Assembly (NCBI GenBank): GCA_047619465.1
Contig: JBLHJW010000016.1
Span: forward strand, 1-15,958
DNA from: CAYHDV01 sp047619465
GTDB lineage: Bacteria > Patescibacteriota > Minisyncoccia > Phycocordibacterales > CSBR16-119
Direction of reading: 5' to 3'
DNA: 15,958 nt
The stretch's first letter is position 1. Each line of letters opens with the position of its first letter. Made by a program: the position numbers and the translations under genes. A model generated the notes under the pieces. The model searched no databases and was not told the origin of the DNA. It saw only the letters and a list, made by a program, of their open reading frames with translations. Below are positions 7,854-14,800 of the stretch, piece after piece.

Positions 7854-7898
7854 GGTTTCTGGTACCTGTAATCTAGGTTCGAGTCCTAGTCTGGCAAC
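7854..7898 (+). pseudogene. 3' fragment of tRNA-Gln
   Basis: Forty-five bases match 7782-7826 exactly, from the anticodon stem 5' strand through the T arm and acceptor 3' strand to one base past the discriminator. The 5' part (acceptor and D arm) is missing; the preceding bases are unrelated. Together with the 5' fragment it would make up one tRNA lacking only nucleotides 24-27. Confidence 0.87.
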
Positions 7899-7899
7899 A

Positions 7900-7948
7900 T
7901 AATACAGTTGGAACCCGTACACGAATGTGTCGGGGTCTTACTGTATTA
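7900..7948 (+). ncRNA. Long hairpin immediately after the tRNA fragment
   Basis: TAATACAGT (7900-7908) pairs with ACTGTATTA (7940-7948). After an internal loop, CCCG (7914-7917) pairs with CGGG (7931-7934) and, past one bulged base, ACAC (7919-7922) pairs with GTGT (7927-7930) around loop GAAT. No T-tract follows, so it is not a standard terminator. It could be a domain of a larger RNA with 7961-8090. The strand is not certain; plus is chosen to agree with the tRNA unit. Confidence 0.4.
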
Positions 7949-7960
7949 CTTGTACAAGTA

Positions 7961-8090
7961 GGACTCGAACCGAGGTGTCGCGAAGCCAGCTCGCAGATCT
8001 GATGAAACCGAGTGGTGGCTGATGGAATGATCCCAGCTGTAGTTTTTTAAAAAACTAGGGCTGGGCCATGAGAGGAGTCGAGTCCACACC
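7961..8090 (+). ncRNA. Candidate structured RNA of unknown class
   Basis: This 130-nt stretch is about 54% G+C in an AT-rich setting and has no reading frame of note. Visible pairings: GGACTCGA (7961-7968) with TCGAGTCC (8078-8085), closing the whole; GGTGT (7974-7978) with ACACC (8086-8090), which with the former makes a pseudoknot or an alternative fold; AGCCA (7984-7988) with TGGCT (8016-8020), stacked on CTCG (7990-7993) with CGAG (8009-8012); and CCCAGC (8032-8037) with GCTGGG (8060-8065), extended by TAGTTTTTT/AAAAAACTA. I checked by eye for tmRNA, RNase P RNA, SRP RNA, 5S rRNA and hammerhead cores and found none. It lies between the tRNA-Gln fragments and the LOG gene. Confidence 0.42.
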
Positions 8091-8101
8091 TAACAACAAA
8101 G

Positions 8102-8137
8102 AGAAAAGTCTTAGGATATTTACCCTAAGACTTTTCT
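8102..8137 (+). terminator. 14-bp hairpin before the LOG-family gene promoter
   Basis: AGAAAAGTCTTAGG (8102-8115) pairs perfectly with CCTAAGACTTTTCT (8124-8137) around an 8-nt loop. The T-rich 3' arm could end transcription coming from the tRNA and structured-RNA unit. It also covers the -35 region and the extended -10 start of the next gene, so it could be an operator instead. A long uridine run is missing. Confidence 0.45.
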
Positions 8138-8145
8138 GTTATAAT
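8137..8145 (+). promoter_or_regulatory. Extended -10 promoter of LOG-family gene
   Basis: TGTTATAAT is a perfect extended -10 (TG, one base, TATAAT at 8140-8145). A weak TTTACC at 8119-8124 could be the -35. The predicted transcription start is about 8152, which is the A of the ATG, so the mRNA should be leaderless. Confidence 0.6.
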
Positions 8146-8151
8146 ATTCCC

Positions 8152-8889
8152 ATGACAGACAAACACAAAATATCAAAAGATGGACATATTGTAAGACCTA
8201 AGCACATGTCTCCAGCGGAGATAAGAGAAGGGTGTGAATATAAAGCAAATGGTGATGTGACTGAAACAAAAATATGTGAAATCAACGAGGAATTCCGACA
8301 AGGATTTAATGTTCTCTTAAACCATGGTAAGCATGAAAAATCTGTAACCTTCTGGGGTTCAGCCAGAACACCTGAAGGAAGTGAGTATTATGAAAAAGCT
8401 CGCAGACTTGGAAACAGAATCGGAGAGCTTGGGTATACCGTAGTTACTGGAGGGGGTCCAGGAATCATGGAAGGTGGAAACAGAGGAGCTTTTGAAGCTG
8501 GAGCTCACTCCATAGGGGCAACTATCGACCTGCCTTTTGAACAAGAGACAAATCCGTATGTAACAGAAGAAATCCCATTCTACTATTTCTTTTCTCGAAA
8601 AGTTATCTTGGGATTTTCCGCAGAAGCATACTTGTACTTCCCTGGAGGTTTTGGAACTTTTGATGAGCTTTTTGAAATGCTCACACTCATTCAAACAAAA
8701 AAAATTCCATCTCTACCTATTATCCTTGTGGGAAAGGAATTCTGGCAACCATTTGTAGATTTATTAAAGAAGCAAATGCTCGACAATTTTGAGACTATCA
8801 GTCCTGAGGATCTAGATCTATTTAAAGTTCTTGATGATGAGGATGAGATTATAGAAATAATCAAAAACGCCCCCCAGAGAGATGAGTAG
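8152..8889 (+). CDS. LOG-family protein (TIGR00730), nucleotide 5'-monophosphate phosphoribohydrolase
   Basis: Members of this Rossmann-like family, once labelled lysine decarboxylases, cleave the N-glycosidic bond of nucleoside monophosphates to release base and ribose 5-phosphate (plant LOG, bacterial PpnN/YgdH). The 245-residue product has the diagnostic PGGFGTFDE (164-172) of the PGGxGTxxE type, plus the nucleotide-binding GGGPGIMEGGNRGA (100-113) and a conserved Arg in FFSRK (147-150). A Lys/His-rich N-terminus of about 60 residues precedes the core. The ATG at 8152 was chosen because a perfect extended -10 ends six bases before it; the longer frame from 8068 runs through the hairpin and promoter. 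The physiological base is unknown. A terminator follows. Confidence 0.85.
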   Translation: MTDKHKISKDGHIVRPKHMSPAEIREGCEYKANGDVTETKICEINEEFRQGFNVLLNHGKHEKSVTFWGSARTPEGSEYYEKARRLGNRIGELGYTVVTGGGPGIMEGGNRGAFEAGAHSIGATIDLPFEQETNPYVTEEIPFYYFFSRKVILGFSAEAYLYFPGGFGTFDELFEMLTLIQTKKIPSLPIILVGKEFWQPFVDLLKKQMLDNFETISPEDLDLFKVLDDEDEIIEIIKNAPQRDE

Positions 8890-8934
8890 CTTTCTAAGAT
8901 CAATAAACTGATCATGAAGGATGTAGACATTATA

Positions 8935-8970
8935 ATTAAAAAACCACAATTCTATTTGTGGTTTTTTAAT
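8935..8970. terminator. Bidirectional intrinsic terminator
   Basis: ATTAAAAAACCACAA (8935-8949) and TTGTGGTTTTTTAAT (8956-8970) form a perfect 15-bp stem with a 6-nt loop. A6 and T6 tracts are built symmetrically into the arms. It sits between the convergent LOG-family and ftsX genes and can serve both. The rest of this gap (8971-9087) shows nothing I can name. Confidence 0.9.
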
Positions 8971-9087
8971 AGTAGCTTGAAAATTCTCAGGCTTCCAATC
9001 AGACCTAAATACATAGCCTAACACTCCTTGTCCGTAATTTAGATTTATTTTATGGAAAAAGTAATTTAGAAATTTCACATTGACTAT

Positions 9088-10011
9088 TTATCTCTTGAGA
9101 TACTTCCTTGAAGCAAGATAGCTAGAAACTGAACCAAGAGCAGATCCAACCAGAACAGCAATTACAAATATCTGCGCAAAGTTAGATATGTAGTAAGTAA
9201 ATAAGTTGAGACCTAGAAAACCTTCTAACCTGCTCCCCAGCCAAATAGTTATAGGGAAAAATAAGACAATATTTATAGCCGCAGCAATTAATCCATACAT
9301 AACTCCTTCTACCATAAAAGGTCCATTGATATAAGAGTTTTCAGCACCAACAAGTCGCATAACATTTATCTCCTCCTTCGACATGTATATGGTCAATCTA
9401 ATAGTGTTAAAAGTAATAACGACTGAAATAGTTATCAGAAGAATAGTTAAAATTAATCCTAGTTTTTTAGATCCTTCTTTTAGAGATAGAAGCCTGTCTA
9501 TAACCTGTTTATTTTCGTTGTAGTTAACCTTGTCTATTATAGATAGGTCTGTAGCAGACAAGGCTATACCTTGGTCAAAAAAACTTGAGATTGTTTCATA
9601 GTGAGCTGGATCAATAGCACTGATAAGAAACGATGCCCCGAGAGGATTTTCGTCCAACTCTTCTAGTGCCTGCAAAGTTGCTTGGTCATCCTTATGTCTT
9701 TCTTGAAATTCCAACAATGCCTTGTCTGCTGAAACATAGACAATTTCTTTAACCTCTGGAATGGTGGTAATTTTATCTTTTAAAGAAAGAATACTTGACT
9801 CCGAAGAATCTGGATAAAAATAAACAGAAACATCTACTTTTTTTTCAAGCTCTATTAAGGTGAAAGATAGTATGGCTTGAAAGAAAATCATAGAAGTAAT
9901 AACTCCTATTGTCACAGTCATAACAAGAACCGAAGACAGAGAAACAACCCCATTTCTCCAGAAATTTAGTATTCCTCCTTTTGCTATTCTTTTAAAATTG
10001 AAAAATTTCAT
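9088..10011 (-). CDS. ftsX: Cell division protein FtsX
   Basis: FtsX is the membrane half of the FtsEX complex, which uses ATP turnover by FtsE to control peptidoglycan hydrolases at the division site. The 307-residue protein has the four-helix FtsX layout: helices at about 22-48, 185-208, 231-258 and 276-298. A large extracellular loop lies at about 50-180. The cytoplasmic segment EEINVMRLVGAENSYI (213-228) is characteristic of FtsX. The ATG at 10011 was chosen since it gives the usual MKFFNFKRIAKGG start and lies one base after the ftsE stop; a start at 10041 would overlap ftsE by 29 nt. No hydrolase partner gene is in the window. Confidence 0.93.
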   Translation of the reverse strand: MKFFNFKRIAKGGILNFWRNGVVSLSSVLVMTVTIGVITSMIFFQAILSFTLIELEKKVDVSVYFYPDSSESSILSLKDKITTIPEVKEIVYVSADKALLEFQERHKDDQATLQALEELDENPLGASFLISAIDPAHYETISSFFDQGIALSATDLSIIDKVNYNENKQVIDRLLSLKEGSKKLGLILTILLITISVVITFNTIRLTIYMSKEEINVMRLVGAENSYINGPFMVEGVMYGLIAAAINIVLFFPITIWLGSRLEGFLGLNLFTYYISNFAQIFVIAVLVGSALGSVSSYLASRKYLKR

Positions 10012-10012
10012 A

Positions 10013-10693
10013 CTATAGAATGTATTTACCCTTCTTAACATCTCTTTTTAGAACCCCACCTTCAAATGTTATCACTCTCTTTCCTACTGACTCAACAATA
10101 TTTGGATCATGAGTTGTTAAAATTATTGTTGTCCCTAAATCGTTTATCTTTTTTAGAATTTCTATTACCTCATATGTGTTGGTCGGGTCTAAGTTTCCTG
10201 TTGGCTCGTCTGCAATAATTATATCAGGCTGGTTGATTATCGCCCTAGCTATAGCAAGACGCTGCCTCTCTCCACCTGAAAGTTGTCTAGGAAAGTGATC
10301 CATTCTTTCTGTTAAGTCTACTAATTCTAAAACATGGGGCACATCATTTGCTATTTCCTCATCTGACTTTCCAGAAGCTTCCATTGCAAAAGCAATATTT
10401 TCATATGCAGTACGCTTTGGCAGTAGTCTGTAATCCTGGAAGATGGTACCAATTCTTCTTCTAAGATTGATAAATTTATCTGAAGAAAAATTTAATATAT
10501 CTACAGAGTCAATATAGACTGATCCTCTAGTAGGATTTTCTTCTCCTAAAATCAATTTAGTAATTGTTGTCTTGCCGGCACCAGAGTGACCAACAATAGA
10601 AACAAACTCACCGTCCTCAATAACAAAAGAGACATCTTCTAGTGCCGCTGATTTATTGTCGTAAATTTTAGATACTTGTTCGAATTCAATCAT
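10013..10693 (-). CDS. ftsE: Cell division ATP-binding protein FtsE
   Basis: The cytoplasmic ATPase of the FtsEX division complex. The 226-residue protein is a complete ABC nucleotide-binding domain: Walker A GHSGAGKT (35-42), Q-loop Gln86 in TIFQDYRLLP, signature LSGGERQR (138-145), Walker B IIIADEP (158-164) with catalytic Glu163, D-loop GNLD, and H-loop His195 in LTTHD. The FQDYRLLP stretch and the size are typical of FtsE rather than of general exporters. The direct link to ftsX confirms the call. It lies downstream of prfB after an 87-bp gap, an order also common elsewhere (prfB, ftsE, ftsX). No Shine-Dalgarno precedes the ATG. Confidence 0.95.
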   Translation of the reverse strand: MIEFEQVSKIYDNKSAALEDVSFVIEDGEFVSIVGHSGAGKTTITKLILGEENPTRGSVYIDSVDILNFSSDKFINLRRRIGTIFQDYRLLPKRTAYENIAFAMEASGKSDEEIANDVPHVLELVDLTERMDHFPRQLSGGERQRLAIARAIINQPDIIIADEPTGNLDPTNTYEVIEILKKINDLGTTIILTTHDPNIVESVGKRVITFEGGVLKRDVKKGKYIL

Positions 10694-10728
10694 AAAATAT
10701 ATAAGTCTTGTTAGTCTTCTGTATAAGA

Positions 10729-10756
10729 ATTATATAGAATCATCGCTTTAACGCAA
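10729..10756 (-). promoter_or_regulatory. Putative ftsEX promoter
   Basis: On the minus strand TTGCGT (10756-10751) and TATAAT (10734-10729) are 16 bp apart. The -10 is perfect, while the -35 matches only at its first three bases. The predicted leader is about 30 nt and contains no Shine-Dalgarno. Confidence 0.35.
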
Positions 10757-10786
10757 TTAATAATCCAATATGATAGATTATTAATT
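10755..10786 (-). terminator. AT-rich hairpin at the end of prfB
   Basis: AATTAATAATC (10755-10765) pairs perfectly with GATTATTAATT (10776-10786) around a 10-nt loop. It includes the prfB stop codon. No uridine run follows, so it may be a weak or Rho-assisted terminator, or a 3'-end stabiliser. It partly overlaps the ftsE -35. Confidence 0.35.
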
Positions 10787-11659
10787 CTGCTTCTTGCTCG
10801 CTTCTATAAACTCATCTATTGTACCATCTTCGAGCACCGACTCAACATCTCGGATTTCAACACCTGTCCTATGGTCTTTGACGAGTTTATAGGGGTGAAG
10901 TGTATAACTTCTAATCTGGCTTCCCCATTCATTGTCTGTTGTTGCGGATATTGCTAAACCTCTCTCTTTGGCAGCCTGCTCTTCCTCCTTTCTTTTCCAC
11001 ACCTTAGCTTGAATTAAACTCATGGCAGAATCTCTGTTTGCTTCCTGAGACCTCTCACCAGTAGCATGAACTGACAGCCCAGTAGGAACATGAGTTATTC
11101 TTACGGCTGTTTCTCTCTTGTTCACATTCTGTCCTCCAGCACCTCCTGACTTTGCGAAGGATATTTCTAAATCTTCTTCATCTATATCAAAATCTTGTTT
11201 TGGAAAAATAGGAAGAACTTCAACCATGGAGAAACTAGTATTCCTTTTTGACTTAGCATTGAAAGGTGAAATTCTTACGAGTCTATGTACACCAGATTCA
11301 TTCTTTAAAGTTCCATAAGCATTCTTGCCTTTTACCTGAATTGAAACACTTCTATATCCTCCATGTTCTGTTTTGTGTTCATTAAGTATTGTCGCATCAA
11401 ATCCCTGACTCTGAACAAATTTACTATACATATGAAAAAGCATTCTAGAAAAGTCTTCCGCATCATCCCCTCCAGCTCCAGTAAAAATAGACAATACCGC
11501 ACCTCCTTTGTCGTATTTACCAAAACCCTCCAACTCATCTTTCAATGTTTGAATCTGCTGAATAGTCGCTTGAGCCCTATCTTTGTTGGACCAGAAATCA
11601 GACTTCTGCATCTCCAGCTCTAACGACTCTATTTTTTCTTTAATTTCTGATTTGTTCAT
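10781..11659 (-). CDS. prfB: Peptide chain release factor 2 (shortened domain 1)
   Basis: RF2 recognises UGA and UAA stop codons and releases the finished peptide. The 292-residue product has the RF2 tripeptide SPF (131-133) and the catalytic GGQ (175-177) in SGGAGGQNVNKRE. It lines up with E. coli RF2 through the C-terminal WGSQIRSY and FIEAS. It is about 70 residues shorter than the usual ~365, and most of the loss is in domain 1: after KDELEGF (near 40-46) it passes directly to the domain 2 start AVLSIFTGAGGDD (54-66). There is no frameshift site of the E. coli kind. Two ATGs (11662 and 11659) are possible; 11659 is seven bases past an extended -10. Longer frames run into the tRNA-Thr gene. 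Confidence 0.92.
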   Translation of the reverse strand: MNKSEIKEKIESLELEMQKSDFWSNKDRAQATIQQIQTLKDELEGFGKYDKGGAVLSIFTGAGGDDAEDFSRMLFHMYSKFVQSQGFDATILNEHKTEHGGYRSVSIQVKGKNAYGTLKNESGVHRLVRISPFNAKSKRNTSFSMVEVLPIFPKQDFDIDEEDLEISFAKSGGAGGQNVNKRETAVRITHVPTGLSVHATGERSQEANRDSAMSLIQAKVWKRKEEEQAAKERGLAISATTDNEWGSQIRSYTLHPYKLVKDHRTGVEIRDVESVLEDGTIDEFIEASKKQN

Positions 11660-11666
11660 CATAGGC

Positions 11667-11675
11667 AGTATACCA
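11667..11675 (-). promoter_or_regulatory. Extended -10 promoter of prfB
   Basis: The minus strand reads TGGTATACT: a TG, one base, then TATACT (11672-11667). It ends seven bases before the ATG at 11659, so the mRNA is predicted to be leaderless. It begins six bases past the 3' end of tRNA-Thr. Confidence 0.5.
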
Positions 11676-11680
11676 AATTG

Positions 11681-11753
11681 AGCCAACGCGCGGAATCGAA
11701 CCGCGGACCTCACCCTTACCATGGGTGTGCTCTACCGACTGAGCTACGTTGGC
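11681..11753 (-). tRNA. tRNA-Thr (anticodon GGU)
   Basis: A complete cloverleaf on the minus strand. Acceptor GCCAACG pairs with CGTTGGC. The D arm is GCTC/GAGC with loop AGTCGGTA. The anticodon stem CACCC/GGGTG encloses loop ATGGTAA, giving anticodon GGT. A 5-nt variable loop (AGGTC) follows, then T arm CGCGG/CCGCG with loop TTCGATT. The base after the acceptor is U and no CCA is encoded. It lies directly upstream of the prfB promoter. Confidence 0.95.
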
Positions 11754-11787
11754 ACATAATGTACATACTACATGCTCTAGGCGAAAT

Positions 11788-11813
11788 AAAAAATACCCAG
11801 GTGGGTATTTTTT
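11788..11813. terminator. Intrinsic terminator of the RND efflux operon
   Basis: AAAAAATACCC (11788-11798) and GGGTATTTTTT (11803-11813) form a perfect 11-bp stem with loop AGGT. Six A and six T flank the core, so it works in either direction. It lies 18 bp past the stop of the RND gene and separates it from tRNA-Thr. Confidence 0.9.
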
Positions 11814-11831
11814 ATAAATATTTAATTCTTT

Positions 11832-14800
11832 CTATTCACCTCCCCACTTGTAGAACATAAGTGGAATCAGGAAGAGTGTCAGAATCACTGCAAAGATTAG
11901 TCCTGAGATAATTGCGAGAGCCAGAGGTCTCCACACTGGCGACGTAAGCAATAGAGGGAACATACCCATAACTGTTGTTGCGGTTGTGAGAAGAATCGGA
12001 CGAAGTCGAGCAGACGCTCCTTCGATAACAACCTCCTTATGAGAAAGCTTTTTCTCTTCCGCCAACGTAGAGAGTACATCTATCAGGATAATTGAGTTGT
12101 TTACAACAATTCCAATCAGTGCCACGAAACCAAGCATGGCGGTGAATGAAAGCGTTTGGTTAAAGAAGAATAGTCCGAAGAGTACTCCAATCAACCCTAG
12201 TGGGATTACACTCACAATAAAGGCCATCTTTTTCACTGAGTTAAATTGGAAGATTAATACTCCAATCACAAGGAGCACCCCAACAAACATGGCGATCAGA
12301 AGCTGGATACCAGACTCAGCACTTTCTTCTGCATCGCCAGTAGCTGACCAAGAAACACTTTCAGGAAAATTAATCTCTTCCATTTTATCAGTAAACTCAG
12401 CAATCACAACGGATAGATTTGCGTCGACGTCAAGAGCAGCCGAAACATTTACCACGCGGTCTCCATCATCATGGTTAATTACAGGAGTATTTCCTCGTAC
12501 AGTCTCAGATATAAATGACCCCAAAGGGACATTTCCATTTCTCGTTTGAACAGGAAGAGCTCGCAATTCGTCGATAGAAATATGATACGTCGTATCAGAT
12601 GATGTGTAAGAATCATTCACTCCTGTCTTTACGATAACGGGGACATCATCATCTCCACGCTTTATCTCTGTTGCTTCTGTTCCAAAAAGTGATGTTCGAA
12701 TCATTCCAGCAAGACCTCGAGGGTCAAGACCGGCGGAAATAATCTTTTTTGTATCAAGAGTTACAACCACCCCAAGGACATTTTCAGAGACACTTGATTG
12801 CACATCGATCGCTCCACCAACAGTATCAAGAACATTTTTAATCTCAATACTTGCCGCTAGCACTTCATCATAATTACTTCCGGTGAGCTCGATACTCACA
12901 GGAGCTTCAGAAGATGGACCGCTTGAGGGAGGAGAAGCAAAGAATGAAACATTTGCAGACTGCTGGGCAAGGAACGATCGAATGTCAGCAAGTACCTGAT
13001 CTCCACCCTTTTCACTTCTAAGGATCACAGTGATGTCAGAATCATTCGATCGTATTTGAGAAACAAATGATTCAACGGCATTCATGCCTCGAAGATGCTC
13101 TTCAACCCCCAGAATCGCAGTGTCCATGTCGCTCAAGAGTGAACCTCGTGGCAACTCGGCTGTGATTGTAAGCTGTGTAAATTGATCCGCAGGAAAAAAT
13201 TCTGATTTAATAAGTCCTGTACCCACAAGTGTAAGCGAAGCAAAGAACATAACCACTAGACCCCAGATCAATCTCTTTCCATATTTCTTTGTAGAAAGAA
13301 GCTTGGTAAGAATCTTTTTGTAAAATGAAATCGCTTGTGCGAACTTCTCCACCCTCCAAGAGCTTAGCCTTTGTACATATCGAGAATTTTTTACCCCACC
13401 AAAAGAGAGAGTACTCAGAAGTGGTACAAATATCAAAGCAACAACAAGTGAAGCCAGCAGCACAAAGATTATAGTCAAAGGTATAACCCTAATAAACTGT
13501 CCAGTGACACCGGAGAGACCCATAAGAGGAATGAATACAACAAGCGTTGTCATTGTTCCACTTATTACAGAGCCTCCAAACTCTTTCAATGTTGCACGAA
13601 TCGCCGCATCCGGAGAAAGACCTTTCTTGCTCCAAAGAGAAATTCCTTCGATAATAACAATAGAACTGTCAACTAGAAGCCCTATTGAAAGAATGAGCGA
13701 GAACAAACTAATGAAGTTTATCGTATTGCCTGAGTAATATAAACCAATGAAAGCAAGAAGAAAGCTCATCGGTATAGCTATTCCTGCAATAAGCGATTCT
13801 CGAATACCTAAACCAATACTAAGAATAACAATAACTAAAATAATTGTTTGTAGTGCGGACTTTGAAAGATCTCGAATGTCACTTGATACGTCATTTCCGG
13901 AATCAATCAATGTGATAAAATCACTTCCGGGAAGCTCTTCTTGAATCATCTTCAAATTCTCTCGAAGTTCCTTAGTTACGCTGGTAACATCTCCTCCAAC
14001 TTTTTTGTAGACAAAGAATGTAATTGCTTGTTGTGATTCACCACCATCAACGCTCAGCCTCGATAGCGAAGTGTAGCGTGCAAGCCCATCCTCAATGCGT
14101 GCAACGTCTTTTACATAAACGTATTCACCGGAAACACCTGTTGTGACAATCACGTTTTCAATAGATATTATGTCTGATAGGGTGTTATCGATTGTGATGC
14201 TGTACTCAACACCCTCTTGAACAAAAGATCCAGAAGGAATTGAGAAATCAGCCTGGTCTATACTCTGATAGACTGTGCTTGCAGATATGCCGTACTGACT
14301 CAGTTGAGACTTATCAAGAATTACAGTAATCTGACGATCTGGAATTCCAGAAATTTCTACTCGAGAAACACCTGATACGTCTAGAAACAGATCTTCTACA
14401 CGATCCACAGTTTCAGTAAGTTGAGTAAAAGCTTCTGTCGAAGAAAGAGAAGCAATGAATACTGGCTGGTCCTCAAAACTAAACGCCTCAACCAAAGGAT
14501 CAATGCTGTCAGACGGAAGATCGTTCACTATTTTATCTACTTCATTTTGGACATCTCCAAGAGCCTCATCGATATCAACTGACGATTCAAAGTTGACAAC
14601 AACACTCGAAACACCCTCCCTAGAAGACGAGGTAATACTATCTACGTCTTTCAAGCTTCGTAGTAGTTGGTTTTCTATCGGATCCGTGAGCAATCTCTCG
14701 ACATCAAACGATGATGATCCTGGATAGGCTGTTGTTACCCCAATAATGGGAATTTTAATTTCAGGTGTCGATTCCTTTGGAATAACAATCATAAAGTAGA

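Noticed and set aside
7719..7922. Minus-strand open frame of 67 residues with two copies of ARLGLEPRLQVPET
   Set aside because: It is the antisense of the tRNA-Gln gene and its 3' fragment; the repeat arises from the duplicated tRNA sequence. This is a classic false ORF.
7954..7975. tRNA on the minus strand suggested by GGTTCGAGTCC
   Set aside because: The T stem would have only two solid pairs, and no matching acceptor, D or anticodon arm exists.
7994..8016. Hammerhead ribozyme (CTGATGA core at 7999-8005)
   Set aside because: The CUGAUGA string is followed directly by AAC with no stem II and no correctly placed GAAA, so the core cannot form.
7950..8095. tmRNA, either strand
   Set aside because: Short similarities such as GGGCTG and GAGTCGA occur, but there is no tRNA-like pair of ends, no tag reading frame and the length is too small.
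8068..8151. Upstream extension of the LOG-family gene
   Set aside because: It translates the structured region's 3' end, the hairpin and the -10 box; the ATG at 8152 is better supported.
8818..9078. Minus-strand frame of 86 residues starting shortly after the ftsX stop
   Set aside because: Its position would fit an operon with ftsX, but it runs through a strong terminator hairpin and 72 bp antisense into the LOG-family gene, with no recognisable motif. A decayed gene cannot be excluded.
12097..12549. Plus-strand frame of 150 residues, and similar frames at 13504-13944 and 14455-14727
   Set aside because: All are antisense shadows of the RND transporter gene.
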